From Streptomyces sp. NBC_00273 (lineage in GTDB: Bacteria > Actinomycetota > Actinomycetes > Streptomycetales > Streptomycetaceae): a stretch of 64,000 bases of DNA. How positions within the stretch are numbered: position 1 is the stretch's first letter; every line of letters starts with the position of its first letter. The stretch covers positions 9,687,001 to 9,751,000 of the forward strand of contig NZ_CP108067.1 of the NCBI RefSeq assembly GCF_036178145.1, given 5' to 3'. The position numbers and the translations under genes were made by a program. The notes under the pieces are model-generated. The model saw only the letters and a program-made list of their open reading frames with translations. It was not told the DNA's origin and ran no database searches. Positions 19,468 to 26,795 of this stretch are shown here, piece by piece.

Positions 19468-20370
19468 GTGCGTGCGCGCGTCGGCGTAGTGAGTCGGTTC
19501 GATGCCTGGACTGCCGAGGAACATCCATTTCGGGAGCCGCTCACCCAAGTAGGCCTTGACTATGTCCCGATTCGCCTCGGCGCCTTGCAGCTCAGGTCGG
19601 AGGCCGGAGGGGAATCGATCCTCCAACTTTACGACCGGGATGTGCAGACAGAGGCACAAGATTCCTCTCCTGTCGACGTGATCCTTTGGCGAGTATCGGA
19701 GAGTCTCTTCCTGCCTTGCCGGCCGTTGATCGAGATATTGGCACGCAAGTATAAAATAATAAACTCGCTGCAGTGTATGACCCGCTGCAGCGACAAGTGG
19801 GCGACCCACGAAAATCTGAACCTTAGTGGCCTCCCGACCGTCCCTACGCAACTTCTACTTCCCGACAATCTCATTCCTGACCTCGGCACCATGAGAACCG
19901 TCGTGAAGCCCTGCTTCGGAGCCGGTGGGCGCGGTATCCGTCTGATGATTCCAGGGGAACCCTTCATTTCGAACGAGCCGTACATAGCGCAACCTGAGAT
20001 TACCTCTGACCCGCGAAGTTATGTGCGCGTCCTTGTCTGCGACGGGTCGGCTGTTGCTGCTATCCACCGGAATCCTCCAAATAAGTCGAGAGAGGGCGGG
20101 AATTTGCGGGTTAATAACCTGGAATCCGGGGGCGAATCGGAGCCGGCGAACTTGAAACCTGTTGCTGAAATTGCAGTCGCAGCTGCTGAGGTATTGGAAG
20201 GCACAGTTGTAGGAGTAGATCTGGTTCCGGGCCTTAATGGTAGCTATGAGATTCTTGAGATCAACTCGTCACCGGGCCTGGAAGGGGTCAATCGACATTC
20301 TCCTATGAATGTCTACTCCGTTGCGGCACGTGCAGTACGTCGTGCGGTTCTTGGGTCCGGCTGTACTTAG
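19468..20370 (+). CDS. ATP-grasp ligase (RimK/LysX-like), C-terminus altered by an IS
   Basis: A 300-residue ATP-grasp enzyme, expected to join a carboxylate to an amine or other nucleophile using ATP. The ATP-binding lysine region reads TVVKPCFGAGGRGIRL, the Mg site is in YEILEINSSPGLEGV, and DLVPGLNGSYEILEI gives the preceding acidic strand. GC is low as in its upstream neighbour (AAGTATAAAATAATAAA occurs inside it). The GTG at 19468 lies 5 bases after a GGGGGG run; the ATG at 19456 is an alternative. The TAG stop takes its G from the IS at 20370. Without the IS the frame would continue for about 11 more codons to 21269. Substrate unknown. Confidence 0.75.
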   Translation: MRARVGVVSRFDAWTAEEHPFREPLTQVGLDYVPIRLGALQLRSEAGGESILQLYDRDVQTEAQDSSPVDVILWRVSESLFLPCRPLIEILARKYKIINSLQCMTRCSDKWATHENLNLSGLPTVPTQLLLPDNLIPDLGTMRTVVKPCFGAGGRGIRLMIPGEPFISNEPYIAQPEITSDPRSYVRVLVCDGSAVAAIHRNPPNKSREGGNLRVNNLESGGESEPANLKPVAEIAVAAAEVLEGTVVGVDLVPGLNGSYEILEINSSPGLEGVNRHSPMNVYSVAARAVRRAVLGSGCT

Positions 20371-21235
20371 ACCGTGTCCTACATGGTGAGGTTGAGGAAG
20401 CGTTTGTAGCAGCAGATGGCTGCGGCCAGGCCGAGGAAGGCCAGGTAGTTGCGGGGATGGCGTTCGTAGCGGTGGTTGATCCGGCGGTAGCCGGTGAGCC
20501 AGGACATCGTCCGCTCGATCACCCAGCGGCGGCGGCCCAATCGTTCGCTGGATTCGATGCCCTTGCGGGCGATGCGGACCCCGATGTGCTTGCCCCAGAG
20601 CCATTGCCGCAGGTGGGGGATGTCGTAGGCCTTGTCTGCGTGGAGTCGTGTCGGCTTGGAATCGGCTGCGTGGGATTCGTGTCCCATGTGGAAATGGGAC
20701 AGCATCGGCTTCAGTCCGAGGCTGTCGTGGGTGTTCGCAGCGGAGAGGCCGACGCGTAGGGGCAGTCCGCCCGCATCCGACAGGACGTGCATCTTGGAAC
20801 CTGGCTTGCCCCGGTCCACGGGACTCGGACCTGTGAATTCGCCCCCTTTTTAGCGCGGACGTGGGCGGAGTCGAGGACCACACGGGCGAGGTCGACCAGC
20901 CCTTGCTCGTCCAGGAGCTGGAGGACCTTCTGGTGAAGCCGCCCCCAGACCCCGGCTCTGGACCAGATGACAAACCGGCGGTGCACAGTCGACTTCGACG
21001 CCCCGAAGCAGGGCGGCAGTGCCCGCCAGGCGCATCCGCTGACCAGCACGTAGATGATCGCGGCAAAGACCGCCTCATCATCGATGTTCGCCATCCCACC
21101 GCCCTGCGGCCGAACCCGCGTCGGCGGCAACAACGGCCGCACTATCTCCCACAATCCATCCGGAACGATCCATCCCCACCGCCCACTCCCCATGCCCACC
21201 ACAACGCCCAACAAGCCATGTAGGACACGCTCTTA
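20367..21235. mobile_element. IS5-family insertion sequence (element 2)
   Basis: The element proper is 20370-21232 (863 bp). Ends share GA-C/G-CGTGTCCTACATGG as inverted repeats. TTA at 20367-20369 and 21233-21235 is the target duplication. It separates the ATP-grasp tail from a truncated decarboxylase-family gene. Confidence 0.9.
20379..21193 (-). CDS. IS5 (IS427-group) transposase, two frames
   Basis: ORF A on the minus strand begins near 21193 (WIVPDGLWEIVRPLLPPTRV) and carries the head domain and the first catalytic Asp (RVVLDSAHVRAKKG). Frameshifting at the AAAAAGGGGG run near 20850 leads to ORF B (GPSPVDRGKPGSKMHVLSDA, HADKAYDIPHLRQW with the second Asp, and RRWVIERTMSWLTGYRRINH with the Glu), which stops at 20379. 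All three catalytic residues are present. Confidence 0.87.
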
Positions 21236-21415
21236 CTCCACACGTCGGTGGCATAGCCGCAGCCGTTGATCTGGCGCGCGCAGCGCCACCAGCTTCTGAA
21301 TCGCGGCCGGCAGCGCGGAATCCTCCAGGATTGTCTTGCTCGCCATTGCGAAGTACCCGGCGGCTTTGGCAGTGGTCGTGGTCGGATTGCTGAAGAGATT
21401 CAAACGGGCGGTCAT
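21236..21415 (-). pseudogene. 5' fragment of a carboxymuconolactone decarboxylase-family gene
   Basis: Starting at ATG 21415 behind AAGGAG, the frame reads MTARLNLFSNPTTTTAKAAG and KTILEDSALPAAIQKLVALR, the N-terminal half of an AhpD/CMD-family protein. One base out of frame the conserved QINGCGYATDV follows and is then cut at the IS end. The expected CxxC is lost, so the gene is dead. Confidence 0.7.
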
Positions 21416-21627
21416 AGCGTGCTCCTTGGCGTGGGTGGCATCAAGACGCTGGTGGCTCGCGTCCTGTGACATCCCTTCGGGATGACGTGGTCCGGATGGG
21501 TTGCTCGGGTCGCCGGTACCGTTGGGCGCCGGTCCGCCGCCATCGGAGGGCGATCAGGCTGTGCGCAGCGGCGCGGGCGCTGTGGTGACCGGTGGGGCGC
21601 GGCTTCCCGGGGCGGCACTGCTGCGGA

Positions 21628-23106
21628 TCATGGCGCGGTCCGGCGCGGGTCTGCGGTGATGCACAGGGCGGCCAGGGCTGCAGTGCCGAGCATGATGCCC
21701 AGCGCCCAGGTCGCGGCGGTGGCGTAGCCGTGCACGGTGGCGTCCCGGAGGACCTGTGCACCGTGGTGGTCGGCCAGGTAGGTGCTTGTCGCGCCGGCAG
21801 CGATGGTGTTGAGCAGTGCGGTGCCGATCGACGCGCCTGTCTGCTGGGCGGTGTTGACGGTCGCGGAGGCGATGCCGGCGTCGTGGGGAGCGACTCCGCT
21901 GGTGGCCGTCGCGACGGCGGGGCCGAACAGTGTGCCGATGCCGAGTCCGAGGAGCAGCTCGGCGGGCAGGATGACGGCCGTGTAGGAGCTCTGCTGGGTG
22001 AGCTGGGTGAGGAGGGCGAGCGAGCCGGCCGCGCACAGCAGTCCGGGCACGATCAGCAGCCGGGGCGGCAGCTTGGGAAGCAGGCGGCCGGACAACTGGG
22101 TCGCCGCCGCCACGTTCATCGAGACCAGCGGAAGCATGGCGAGGCCGGCCCTGACCGCGGAGTAGCCCATCACGGACTGCAGTTGGTAGGTGAGGAAGAG
22201 GAAGACCCCGAACAGTCCGAGCGTGGCCAGAGCGATGGTGGCGAGGGCCGCACCCCGGTGGCGGCCGGTCAGGATCCGCAGCGGAAGGAGCGGAGCACGC
22301 AGCCGGGCCTGCGCGATCCCGAACGTCAGGAGCAGGGCGGCGGCCAGGGCCAGGCAGAGGGAGACCCGGGGTGTGTGCCATCCGTGCTCGCCGGCCTCGG
22401 AGAACCCGTAGACCAGAGCGGCGATGCCGCCGCAGCCAGTGAGCGCTCCCAGGACGTCGATCCGTGCATCGGTGCGTCCGGGCGGATCGGGCAGCGCGGC
22501 GATGGCGCCGACCGCGGCCAGCAGGGCGATGGGAATGTTGACGTACATGCACCAGCGCCAGTCGAGATAGCTGGTGATCAGTCCGCCGCCGACCAGGCCG
22601 ATCCCGCCGCCTGCGGTCAGCACCCCGCTGTAGATCCCGATGGCCTTGGCCCGTTCGGCCGGTCCGGGAAACACCGCCATCAGCAGCGCGAGGGTCGAGG
22701 GGGCCAGCAGTGCGGCGAAGACGCCCTGTCCGGCGCGAGCGGCGACCAGCATCCAGCCGGAGTCCGCCATCCCGCCGAGACCGGATGCGACGGCGAAGCC
22801 GAGGATGCCGGCGATCAGGGTGCGTCTGCGGCCGAGCCGGTCGGCGATGCGGCCACCGAGCAGGAGCAGCCCGCCGAAAGTCAGCGTGTAGGCCGTGATG
22901 ACCCACTGCCGGCTCGCGTCGGACATGCCCAGATCCTGCTGGGCGGTGGGCAGCGCGATGGTCACGATGGTCGTGTCCAGCACGATCATCAGCTGGGCGA
23001 TCGCGATGACCACCAGCCCCCACCAGCGGCGCGCACGCAGCCGGGCCGGATCGGTACTCCACGTGCTCTTCGTGCCGTTCGTCTTCTTGCCTGTTTCGTT
23101 CAGCAT
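21628..23106 (-). CDS. MFS drug-efflux transporter, DHA2 (14-helix) family
   Basis: A 492-residue membrane protein with about 14 hydrophobic helices. Motif A of the drug:proton antiporters is clear (GRIADRLGRRRTLIAG), as is the DHA2 start (AQLMIVLDTTIVTIALPTAQ) and motif C-like GVLTAGGGIGLVGGGLITSY. It should export a hydrophobic drug or metabolite in exchange for protons. ATG 23106 gives the usual short Lys/Arg-rich head. It is transcribed away from a TetR gene, with two palindromic operators between them. Confidence 0.93.
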   Translation of the reverse strand: MLNETGKKTNGTKSTWSTDPARLRARRWWGLVVIAIAQLMIVLDTTIVTIALPTAQQDLGMSDASRQWVITAYTLTFGGLLLLGGRIADRLGRRRTLIAGILGFAVASGLGGMADSGWMLVAARAGQGVFAALLAPSTLALLMAVFPGPAERAKAIGIYSGVLTAGGGIGLVGGGLITSYLDWRWCMYVNIPIALLAAVGAIAALPDPPGRTDARIDVLGALTGCGGIAALVYGFSEAGEHGWHTPRVSLCLALAAALLLTFGIAQARLRAPLLPLRILTGRHRGAALATIALATLGLFGVFLFLTYQLQSVMGYSAVRAGLAMLPLVSMNVAAATQLSGRLLPKLPPRLLIVPGLLCAAGSLALLTQLTQQSSYTAVILPAELLLGLGIGTLFGPAVATATSGVAPHDAGIASATVNTAQQTGASIGTALLNTIAAGATSTYLADHHGAQVLRDATVHGYATAATWALGIMLGTAALAALCITADPRRTAP

Positions 23107-23149
23107 GGCGAACCCCCTTGTGAAGACGTGCGTCAAGCACTCACATTCA

Positions 23150-23167
23150 TTACCTGCCGACAGGTAA
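23150..23167. promoter_or_regulatory. TetR operator candidate, MFS-proximal
   Basis: TTACCTG-CCGA-CAGGTAA is an exact 7-bp inverted repeat around 4 bases, 44 bases upstream of the MFS start. It shares C-C/T-TGCCGA with the larger palindrome next to it. Confidence 0.65.
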
Positions 23168-23190
23168 AGTTGGCGACGAGGCGAAGCTAG

Positions 23191-23220
23191 CCCATTGCTT
23201 GCCGATCGGCAAGCAATGGG
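23191..23220. promoter_or_regulatory. TetR operator candidate, 30-bp perfect palindrome
   Basis: A self-complementary 30-bp sequence with no interruption: half-site CCCATTGCTTGCCGA and its exact complement. It lies midway between the divergent MFS and TetR genes, fitting joint repression of both. Confidence 0.75.
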
Positions 23221-23280
23221 GGTAAGCCCTTTACGGGCCGCCCCCGGGCCGGCTGAGACGACGGCGACGAAGGGACTTCC

Positions 23281-23868
23281 ATGGCAGGCCGCCGCACCGA
23301 CACACGTAAGCGCGCCCAGCGCGTAGCCCTTCAGCTCTTCAGCGAGCACGGGTACGACGGCACCTCGCTGCGCATGATCGCGGAGCAGCTGGACATCACC
23401 AAGGCGGCCCTCTACTACCACTACAAGTCGAAGGAGGAGATCCTCGCCGCCGTCCTGGCCGACTTCTCCGCCGCGGTCGCCGAACTCACCGACTGGGCCA
23501 AGCAGCAGCCCGCAGGACCCGATACCCGGCGCGAACTCCTGCGCCGCTACGCCGAGCTGACAGCCGGTGGCATCACGGCCGCGGCCCGCTTCGCGCAGGA
23601 CAACGAGCCAGCGCTGCGCAACCAGCCGCTCGCGGCCGAGGTGCAGCAGCACGTCATGACGCTCTTCGAGCTCTTGGCCGGGCCCGGCGCGCTGTCCGGT
23701 GACGGCGCCCCGGCCGCATCGCTGCGTGTCCGCCTGGCGATCACCGCACTGCACCTGGCCGGCGACGACGCCGATCGAACGGAAAACGGAGGCCCGGAGC
23801 TGATCGATGCGGCACTCGGCATCGCTTGCGACTTGATCGATCCGCCGTTTCCCCGGCCAGCGCCTTAG
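23281..23868 (+). CDS. TetR-family repressor of the divergent MFS gene
   Basis: A 195-residue dimeric repressor. The N-terminal DNA-binding domain is classic: [20 protein letters not shown] then [20 protein letters not shown], with the YYHYKSKEE end of the recognition helix. The rest is a helical ligand pocket. It starts 60 bases after the 30-bp palindrome and is transcribed away from the drug-efflux gene, the usual layout for substrate-induced export: ligand binding would release both genes. A small hairpin follows the stop. Confidence 0.93.
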   Translation: MAGRRTDTRKRAQRVALQLFSEHGYDGTSLRMIAEQLDITKAALYYHYKSKEEILAAVLADFSAAVAELTDWAKQQPAGPDTRRELLRRYAELTAGGITAAARFAQDNEPALRNQPLAAEVQQHVMTLFELLAGPGALSGDGAPAASLRVRLAITALHLAGDDADRTENGGPELIDAALGIACDLIDPPFPRPAP

Positions 23869-23884
23869 TACCGCAGGAGCGGTA
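23869..23884 (+). terminator. Short hairpin after the TetR gene
   Basis: TACCGC-AGGA-GCGGTA directly after the stop codon. The stem is only 6 bp, so it is a weak candidate. Confidence 0.3.
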
Positions 23885-23899
23885 CTCCGCCCGTCCTGG

Positions 23900-24175
23900 T
23901 CAGCGACCTGGCGTCGATTCTGTTGGCTGAAGGATTCTGATGCCGACAGAGTCCGCCGCAGCACGAGGGCCGGGCACGGCGACGGCCGGCCCCAGGTCGA
24001 GGCGCTTGTCCATGTCCAGGCGGAAGGTGCCGTACGGGTTAACGTTGGACCAGAACAGCGCGGTCAGGCCGCGGCGGTCCTCGTTCGACAGCCTTGATGC
24101 CCACGCCGGTTCGGACAGGACCTGCTGGACTGGCCGAATGTTTGCCGTCCGGCCGGACAGCCGGCCCGGCCGCTA
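23900..24175 (-). pseudogene. 3' fragment of a transposase gene, probably Tn3 family
   Basis: The minus frame reads SEPAWASRLSNEDRRGLTAL followed by FWSNVNPYGTFRLDMDKRLD and ends at 23900. This is the pattern of the C-terminal end of Streptomyces Tn3-type transposases. The catalytic part is absent. Upstream it abuts the small gene at 24173. Confidence 0.5.
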
Positions 24176-24387
24176 CGGCGTCGGCTCCCATGCTTCGGGG
24201 CCTGCTCCCCTCCACTCCACGAACCCGGGATCGGTGAGATCCACGTCCTCGGCACTCTCCAGGCCGGCGGCGGCCAGGAGGCCCTGATGTCTGCAGGGCG
24301 GTGCGCGACTCCGATGGCGACGCCGTCGTAGCGGACCCGGCGCCACCCCTGTTCGTCGGGCGGGTAGACGATCAGCTTGGCGGACAT
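24173..24387 (-). pseudogene. Small YPPDEQGW-family gene, frameshifted
   Basis: Starts at ATG 24387 behind GGTGGAGG with KLIVYPPDEQGWRRVRYDGV and AIGVAHRPADIR. After a one-base shift near 24290 the expected LLAAAGLESAEDVDLTDPGF and VEWRGAGPEAWEP follow. An intact relative of 74 residues is at 60965-61189 and a truncated head at 29393. Family function is unknown. As read, the product would be wrong after residue 35. Confidence 0.6.
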
Positions 24388-24485
24388 GCCTCCACCATGG
24401 TTCTGCCACTGCCGCCCAGCAGGCGGTGCGCGGCCACCCGGGCTACCCGTCACGGCCGCACCACGCAAACAGGCCGAAGGTGAGC

Positions 24486-24519
24486 CTGGGCAAGCCGCCC
24501 TCGAGGACGGCTTGCCCAG
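24486..24519 (-). terminator. Hairpin after the 24.5 kb gene
   Basis: CTGGGCAAGCCG pairs with CGGCTTGCCCAG, with a further CCTCGAGG palindrome inside the loop. It lies 17 bases past the stop of the minus-strand gene. The same TGGGCAAGCCG stem recurs upstream of that gene. Confidence 0.6.
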
Positions 24520-24535
24520 CAGGAGGCGGCTGGGT

Positions 24536-25054
24536 TCAGGAGCCGAGTGCGGGCGGGTTGCTGTGATGACGGAGCCGGAGCCACAGGGGGTGTTCGGCGA
24601 GGGCGTCGAGCAGGATCGCGGCCACCTGCCGGTCCACGGTGCGGGTCCGCCTCGCCTCGTGGAGCACGAAGGGCGTGTGCGACGCCCAGAGCTCACGTGC
24701 GGCTGTGTTCAGGCGCCGGCTGACCAGACCCATTGCGGTGATGGCCGGCTTGCCCGTCAGGTGGGGTGACACGTACTCCGCGATGACCTGGCCCCGGAGG
24801 CCAGGCGGGCCGGGCTCCGCGCACACCCGCCAGACCAGGTCCAGCTCTTCCACGGTGTGCAGCGCCTTCACCCAGGTGCGCAGCATCTCCTCCGTCCAAG
24901 GGTGCTCGTCACGACCCGGCGGCTTCCACACCACGTCCTCCGGCAGCACCTCCGGCCGACCGCCTGGCTCGGGCTGCGGCTTCCCGTAGGCCGCGCGCAA
25001 GGTACGGATCGCGTCCTCGTGCGAATCGGTCTCGGTGTCGATCGTGAATCTCAA
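24536..25054 (-). CDS. Hypothetical protein, helical
   Basis: A 172-residue soluble protein beginning at TTG 25054 behind GAGGGG (RFTIDTETDSHEDAIRTLRA); the open frame reaches further up but crosses a hairpin. It contains ILLDALAEHPLWLRLRHH near the C-terminus and no recognisable catalytic motif. Third-position GC is high and even, so I take it as a real gene. It is bracketed by hairpins with the same 11-base stem, as if it were a small mobile or duplicated unit. I do not recognise the family. Confidence 0.55.
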   Translation of the reverse strand: MRFTIDTETDSHEDAIRTLRAAYGKPQPEPGGRPEVLPEDVVWKPPGRDEHPWTEEMLRTWVKALHTVEELDLVWRVCAEPGPPGLRGQVIAEYVSPHLTGKPAITAMGLVSRRLNTAARELWASHTPFVLHEARRTRTVDRQVAAILLDALAEHPLWLRLRHHSNPPALGS

Positions 25055-25151
25055 CGCCCACCCCTCAAGCTCAGCGCACTGTGCCCGGAGGCTGCCCGGC
25101 GCGCACTGCCGCAACAGGTGCTCCGGGGGAGTGGGCAAGCCCCAGGGACCC

Positions 25152-25183
25152 TGGGCAAGCCGCCTGGACCTGCGGCTTGCCCA
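25152..25183. repeat. Palindrome with the same stem as at 24486
   Basis: TGGGCAAGCCGC pairs perfectly with GCGGCTTGCCCA around 8 bases. A third partial copy (GTGGGCAAGCC) lies 20 bases to the left. These flank the 24536-25054 gene on its upstream side. Confidence 0.6.
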
Positions 25184-25236
25184 CCCTGTTCGGAGCACAC
25201 CGGGCGCGACGGCGTCGGTCACGGCCCCGGTGTCCC

Positions 25237-25330
25237 GTCTCAAATGATCTGGTCTGCGGGTAGGGCTTTGAGCTGCGGCGACCAGATCGATTGAGACGCC
25301 GTGGTACCGAAAGTCTCAAGTGATCTGGTC
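25237..25330. repeat. Left cluster of an 18-bp repeat (three copies)
   Basis: GTCTCAaaTGATCTGGTC at 25237-25254 and GTCTCAagTGATCTGGTC at 25313-25330 are in plus orientation; 25280-25297 is the same unit inverted (GACCAGATCgaTTGAGAC). Multiple short terminal repeats like these are typical of IS21-type ends. Confidence 0.8.
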
Positions 25331-25406
25331 CCGGAAGCTGGGATGCAGGGTGCTGTCTCAGTTCAGCTGGTCCGGCGACGGTGGAGGGCGAACCTACGAC
25401 CTGTGG

Positions 25407-25450
25407 AAACGTAGAAAAAGGACCCTTCCGGTAGCGACCGACGGGGCCCT
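25407..25450 (-). terminator. Terminator of the GroES-like gene
   Basis: On the minus strand an imperfect stem (GAAGGGCCCC...GGAAGGGTCC) is followed by CCTTTTTCTA, the only clear T-tract terminator nearby, about 70 bases past the small gene. Confidence 0.55.
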
Positions 25451-25517
25451 TCTCATAGCTGGACAGCACTCCGTTCCGGTGTGGGCGAACATCAGCCCGC
25501 ACCGAAGCGTGCGCGCG

Positions 25518-25661
25518 TCACTCGGTGCCGGGGACTCCCGAGACCTCATCCTCCCGAAGGGCGATGTGCTCCTCGCCGTCGATCTTGATTTCAGTGCCTG
25601 CGTACTTGCCGGACAGAGTCTTGTCCTTGGCAGGCACCGCCACCTCGGTGTCTTCGGCCAT
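25518..25661 (-). CDS. Mini GroES-like protein (47 residues)
   Basis: A short gene starting at ATG 25661 behind a strong GGAGGGAGGAG site. The product matches only the C-terminal half of the GroES beta-barrel: [20 protein letters not shown] followed by [12 protein letters not shown], comparable to the SKYGGTEVK...GEEYLVL part of GroES. The mobile loop and N-terminal barrel strands are absent, yet it has its own start signals and terminator, so it looks like a functional small gene and not a random scrap. It lies between two clusters of an 18-bp repeat. What it binds is unknown; it could be a degenerate GroES or an independent small beta protein. Confidence 0.55.
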   Translation of the reverse strand: MAEDTEVAVPAKDKTLSGKYAGTEIKIDGEEHIALREDEVSGVPGTE

Positions 25662-25926
25662 GTCTCCTCCCTCCGGTCGACACGGTGTCGACCCGTACCG
25701 ATCGTGCCATAACCAACAGTCACCGAGGCGTCACTCCCCGGCAGATTGGAGAACCCTGTCGACGCCAACCAGCCGACACCATCGGCAACCTGATGCGATG
25801 CCAGAACGTCGAGAAGTTCCAGGTGGCATCGGCCCACCATGCGCTTGAGAGCGGCTGGTCGACCTGCAAGACGTCGCCCCTGATGATTCGCCGTACTCAC
25901 TGAGACTGGACGAAGCGGCCCCGACG

Positions 25927-25996
25927 GACCAGATCATTGGAGACCCTGAGCGAATCGGAACAGATCACTTGAGACGGGGACCAGATCAACCGAGAC
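25927..25996. repeat. Right cluster of the 18-bp repeat (three copies)
   Basis: Copies at 25927-25944, 25958-25975 and 25979-25996, all in the inverted orientation (GACCAGATCaxTTGAGAC with 1-3 changes). Together with the left cluster they frame a 760-bp unit. Confidence 0.8.
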
Positions 25997-26330
25997 CGGA
26001 CCCCCGGCCGCCCGGTAGCCACACCGGCCGGGCCTTGCGCCACTCGGAGAGCGCCGGTGGCGGGCCAGCTGTGCCCCGGCTCGTGGAGTCACAGAACAAG
26101 CCCGCCCGCCCCGGAGCCTGACTCAGCAGGGCCCTCTGGTGGTATCCACGCGCCATACATGCCTGGCCGGGGGAGGCTGTCGGGTGCCAGGCCCGAAGCA
26201 GGCTCAACAGCTCTTCCTGCATTCACGGTTGGGGAACCAAGGGGCTTCGCTGAACGTATCTTGGTGAGCATGCTGTGGTCCGGGCGTGCGTCGTGCTCGC
26301 ATGCAAGCCAGTGGATGAGGGAGGTAGCGC
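25997..26330. other. Intergenic stretch before the NACHT operon
   Basis: About 330 bases with no supported gene. It should hold the promoter of the two-gene STAND operon; no clear -35/-10 pair or operator could be named. Confidence 0.4.
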
Positions 26331-26795
26331 ATGCTGGAGGAGACATTGACAGCACTGGCCGCCGCGGGTGGGACTGCGGTGGTGCAGGCCGCGGGAACCA
26401 GCACCTGGCAAGGATTTCAGCAGGCAGTGTCACGATGGTTCGGCCACGGGGATGAGGAAGCGATACGCGTCGATCTGGACCGCAGCGCGCAGATGCTGGC
26501 GGCTGCACGAGAAGACGATGACGTCATGGCCGTGCGGGACGAACAAGCGGCGTGGCAGACGCGTTTCGCGGTGGCGCTGGCGAGCCTCGCCGAACCCGAG
26601 CGAAGGTCGGCTGCCGAGGCCCTGGCCGCCCTGATCCAGGCGACTCCGCACGCCGACGGTGTGTCGGCGGCGGGGGACGGACTGGCGGTTCGAGGGAAGG
26701 TCGAGATCCGGGCCGACCACGGGTCCGTTGCAGCTCTGCGCATGGGAGACGTGTCACTGGGAAACCCTTCACAGTCGGGTCCGCCCCAGGGCTGA
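26331..26795 (+). CDS. Small partner protein of the NACHT ATPase
   Basis: A 154-residue protein starting at ATG 26331 behind GGGAGGT. It opens with a weakly hydrophobic Ala-rich helix (LTALAAAGGTAVVQAAGTST), continues with charged helices, and ends with a beta-like repeat (VRGKVEIRADHGSVAALRMG). Proteins of this plan precede STAND or TPR genes in many Streptomyces. Its stop overlaps the likely start of the NACHT gene by four bases, so the two should be made together. It may be an inhibitor, sensor or effector subunit of the ATPase; the sequence does not decide. Confidence 0.7.
   Translation: MLEETLTALAAAGGTAVVQAAGTSTWQGFQQAVSRWFGHGDEEAIRVDLDRSAQMLAAAREDDDVMAVRDEQAAWQTRFAVALASLAEPERRSAAEALAALIQATPHADGVSAAGDGLAVRGKVEIRADHGSVAALRMGDVSLGNPSQSGPPQG

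Noticed and set aside
19741..19775. A/T-rich patch as a replication origin or promoter
   Set aside because: It lies inside the ATP-grasp coding frame and lacks DnaA-box clusters or iterons.
21592..23190. 532-residue plus-strand frame
   Set aside because: It is the complement of the drug-efflux gene and is composed of Gly/Gln/Asp-rich shadow sequence.
25237..25996. CRISPR-like array
   Set aside because: The six 18-bp repeats differ in orientation and spacing and form two inverted clusters, which fits transposon ends and not a CRISPR array.
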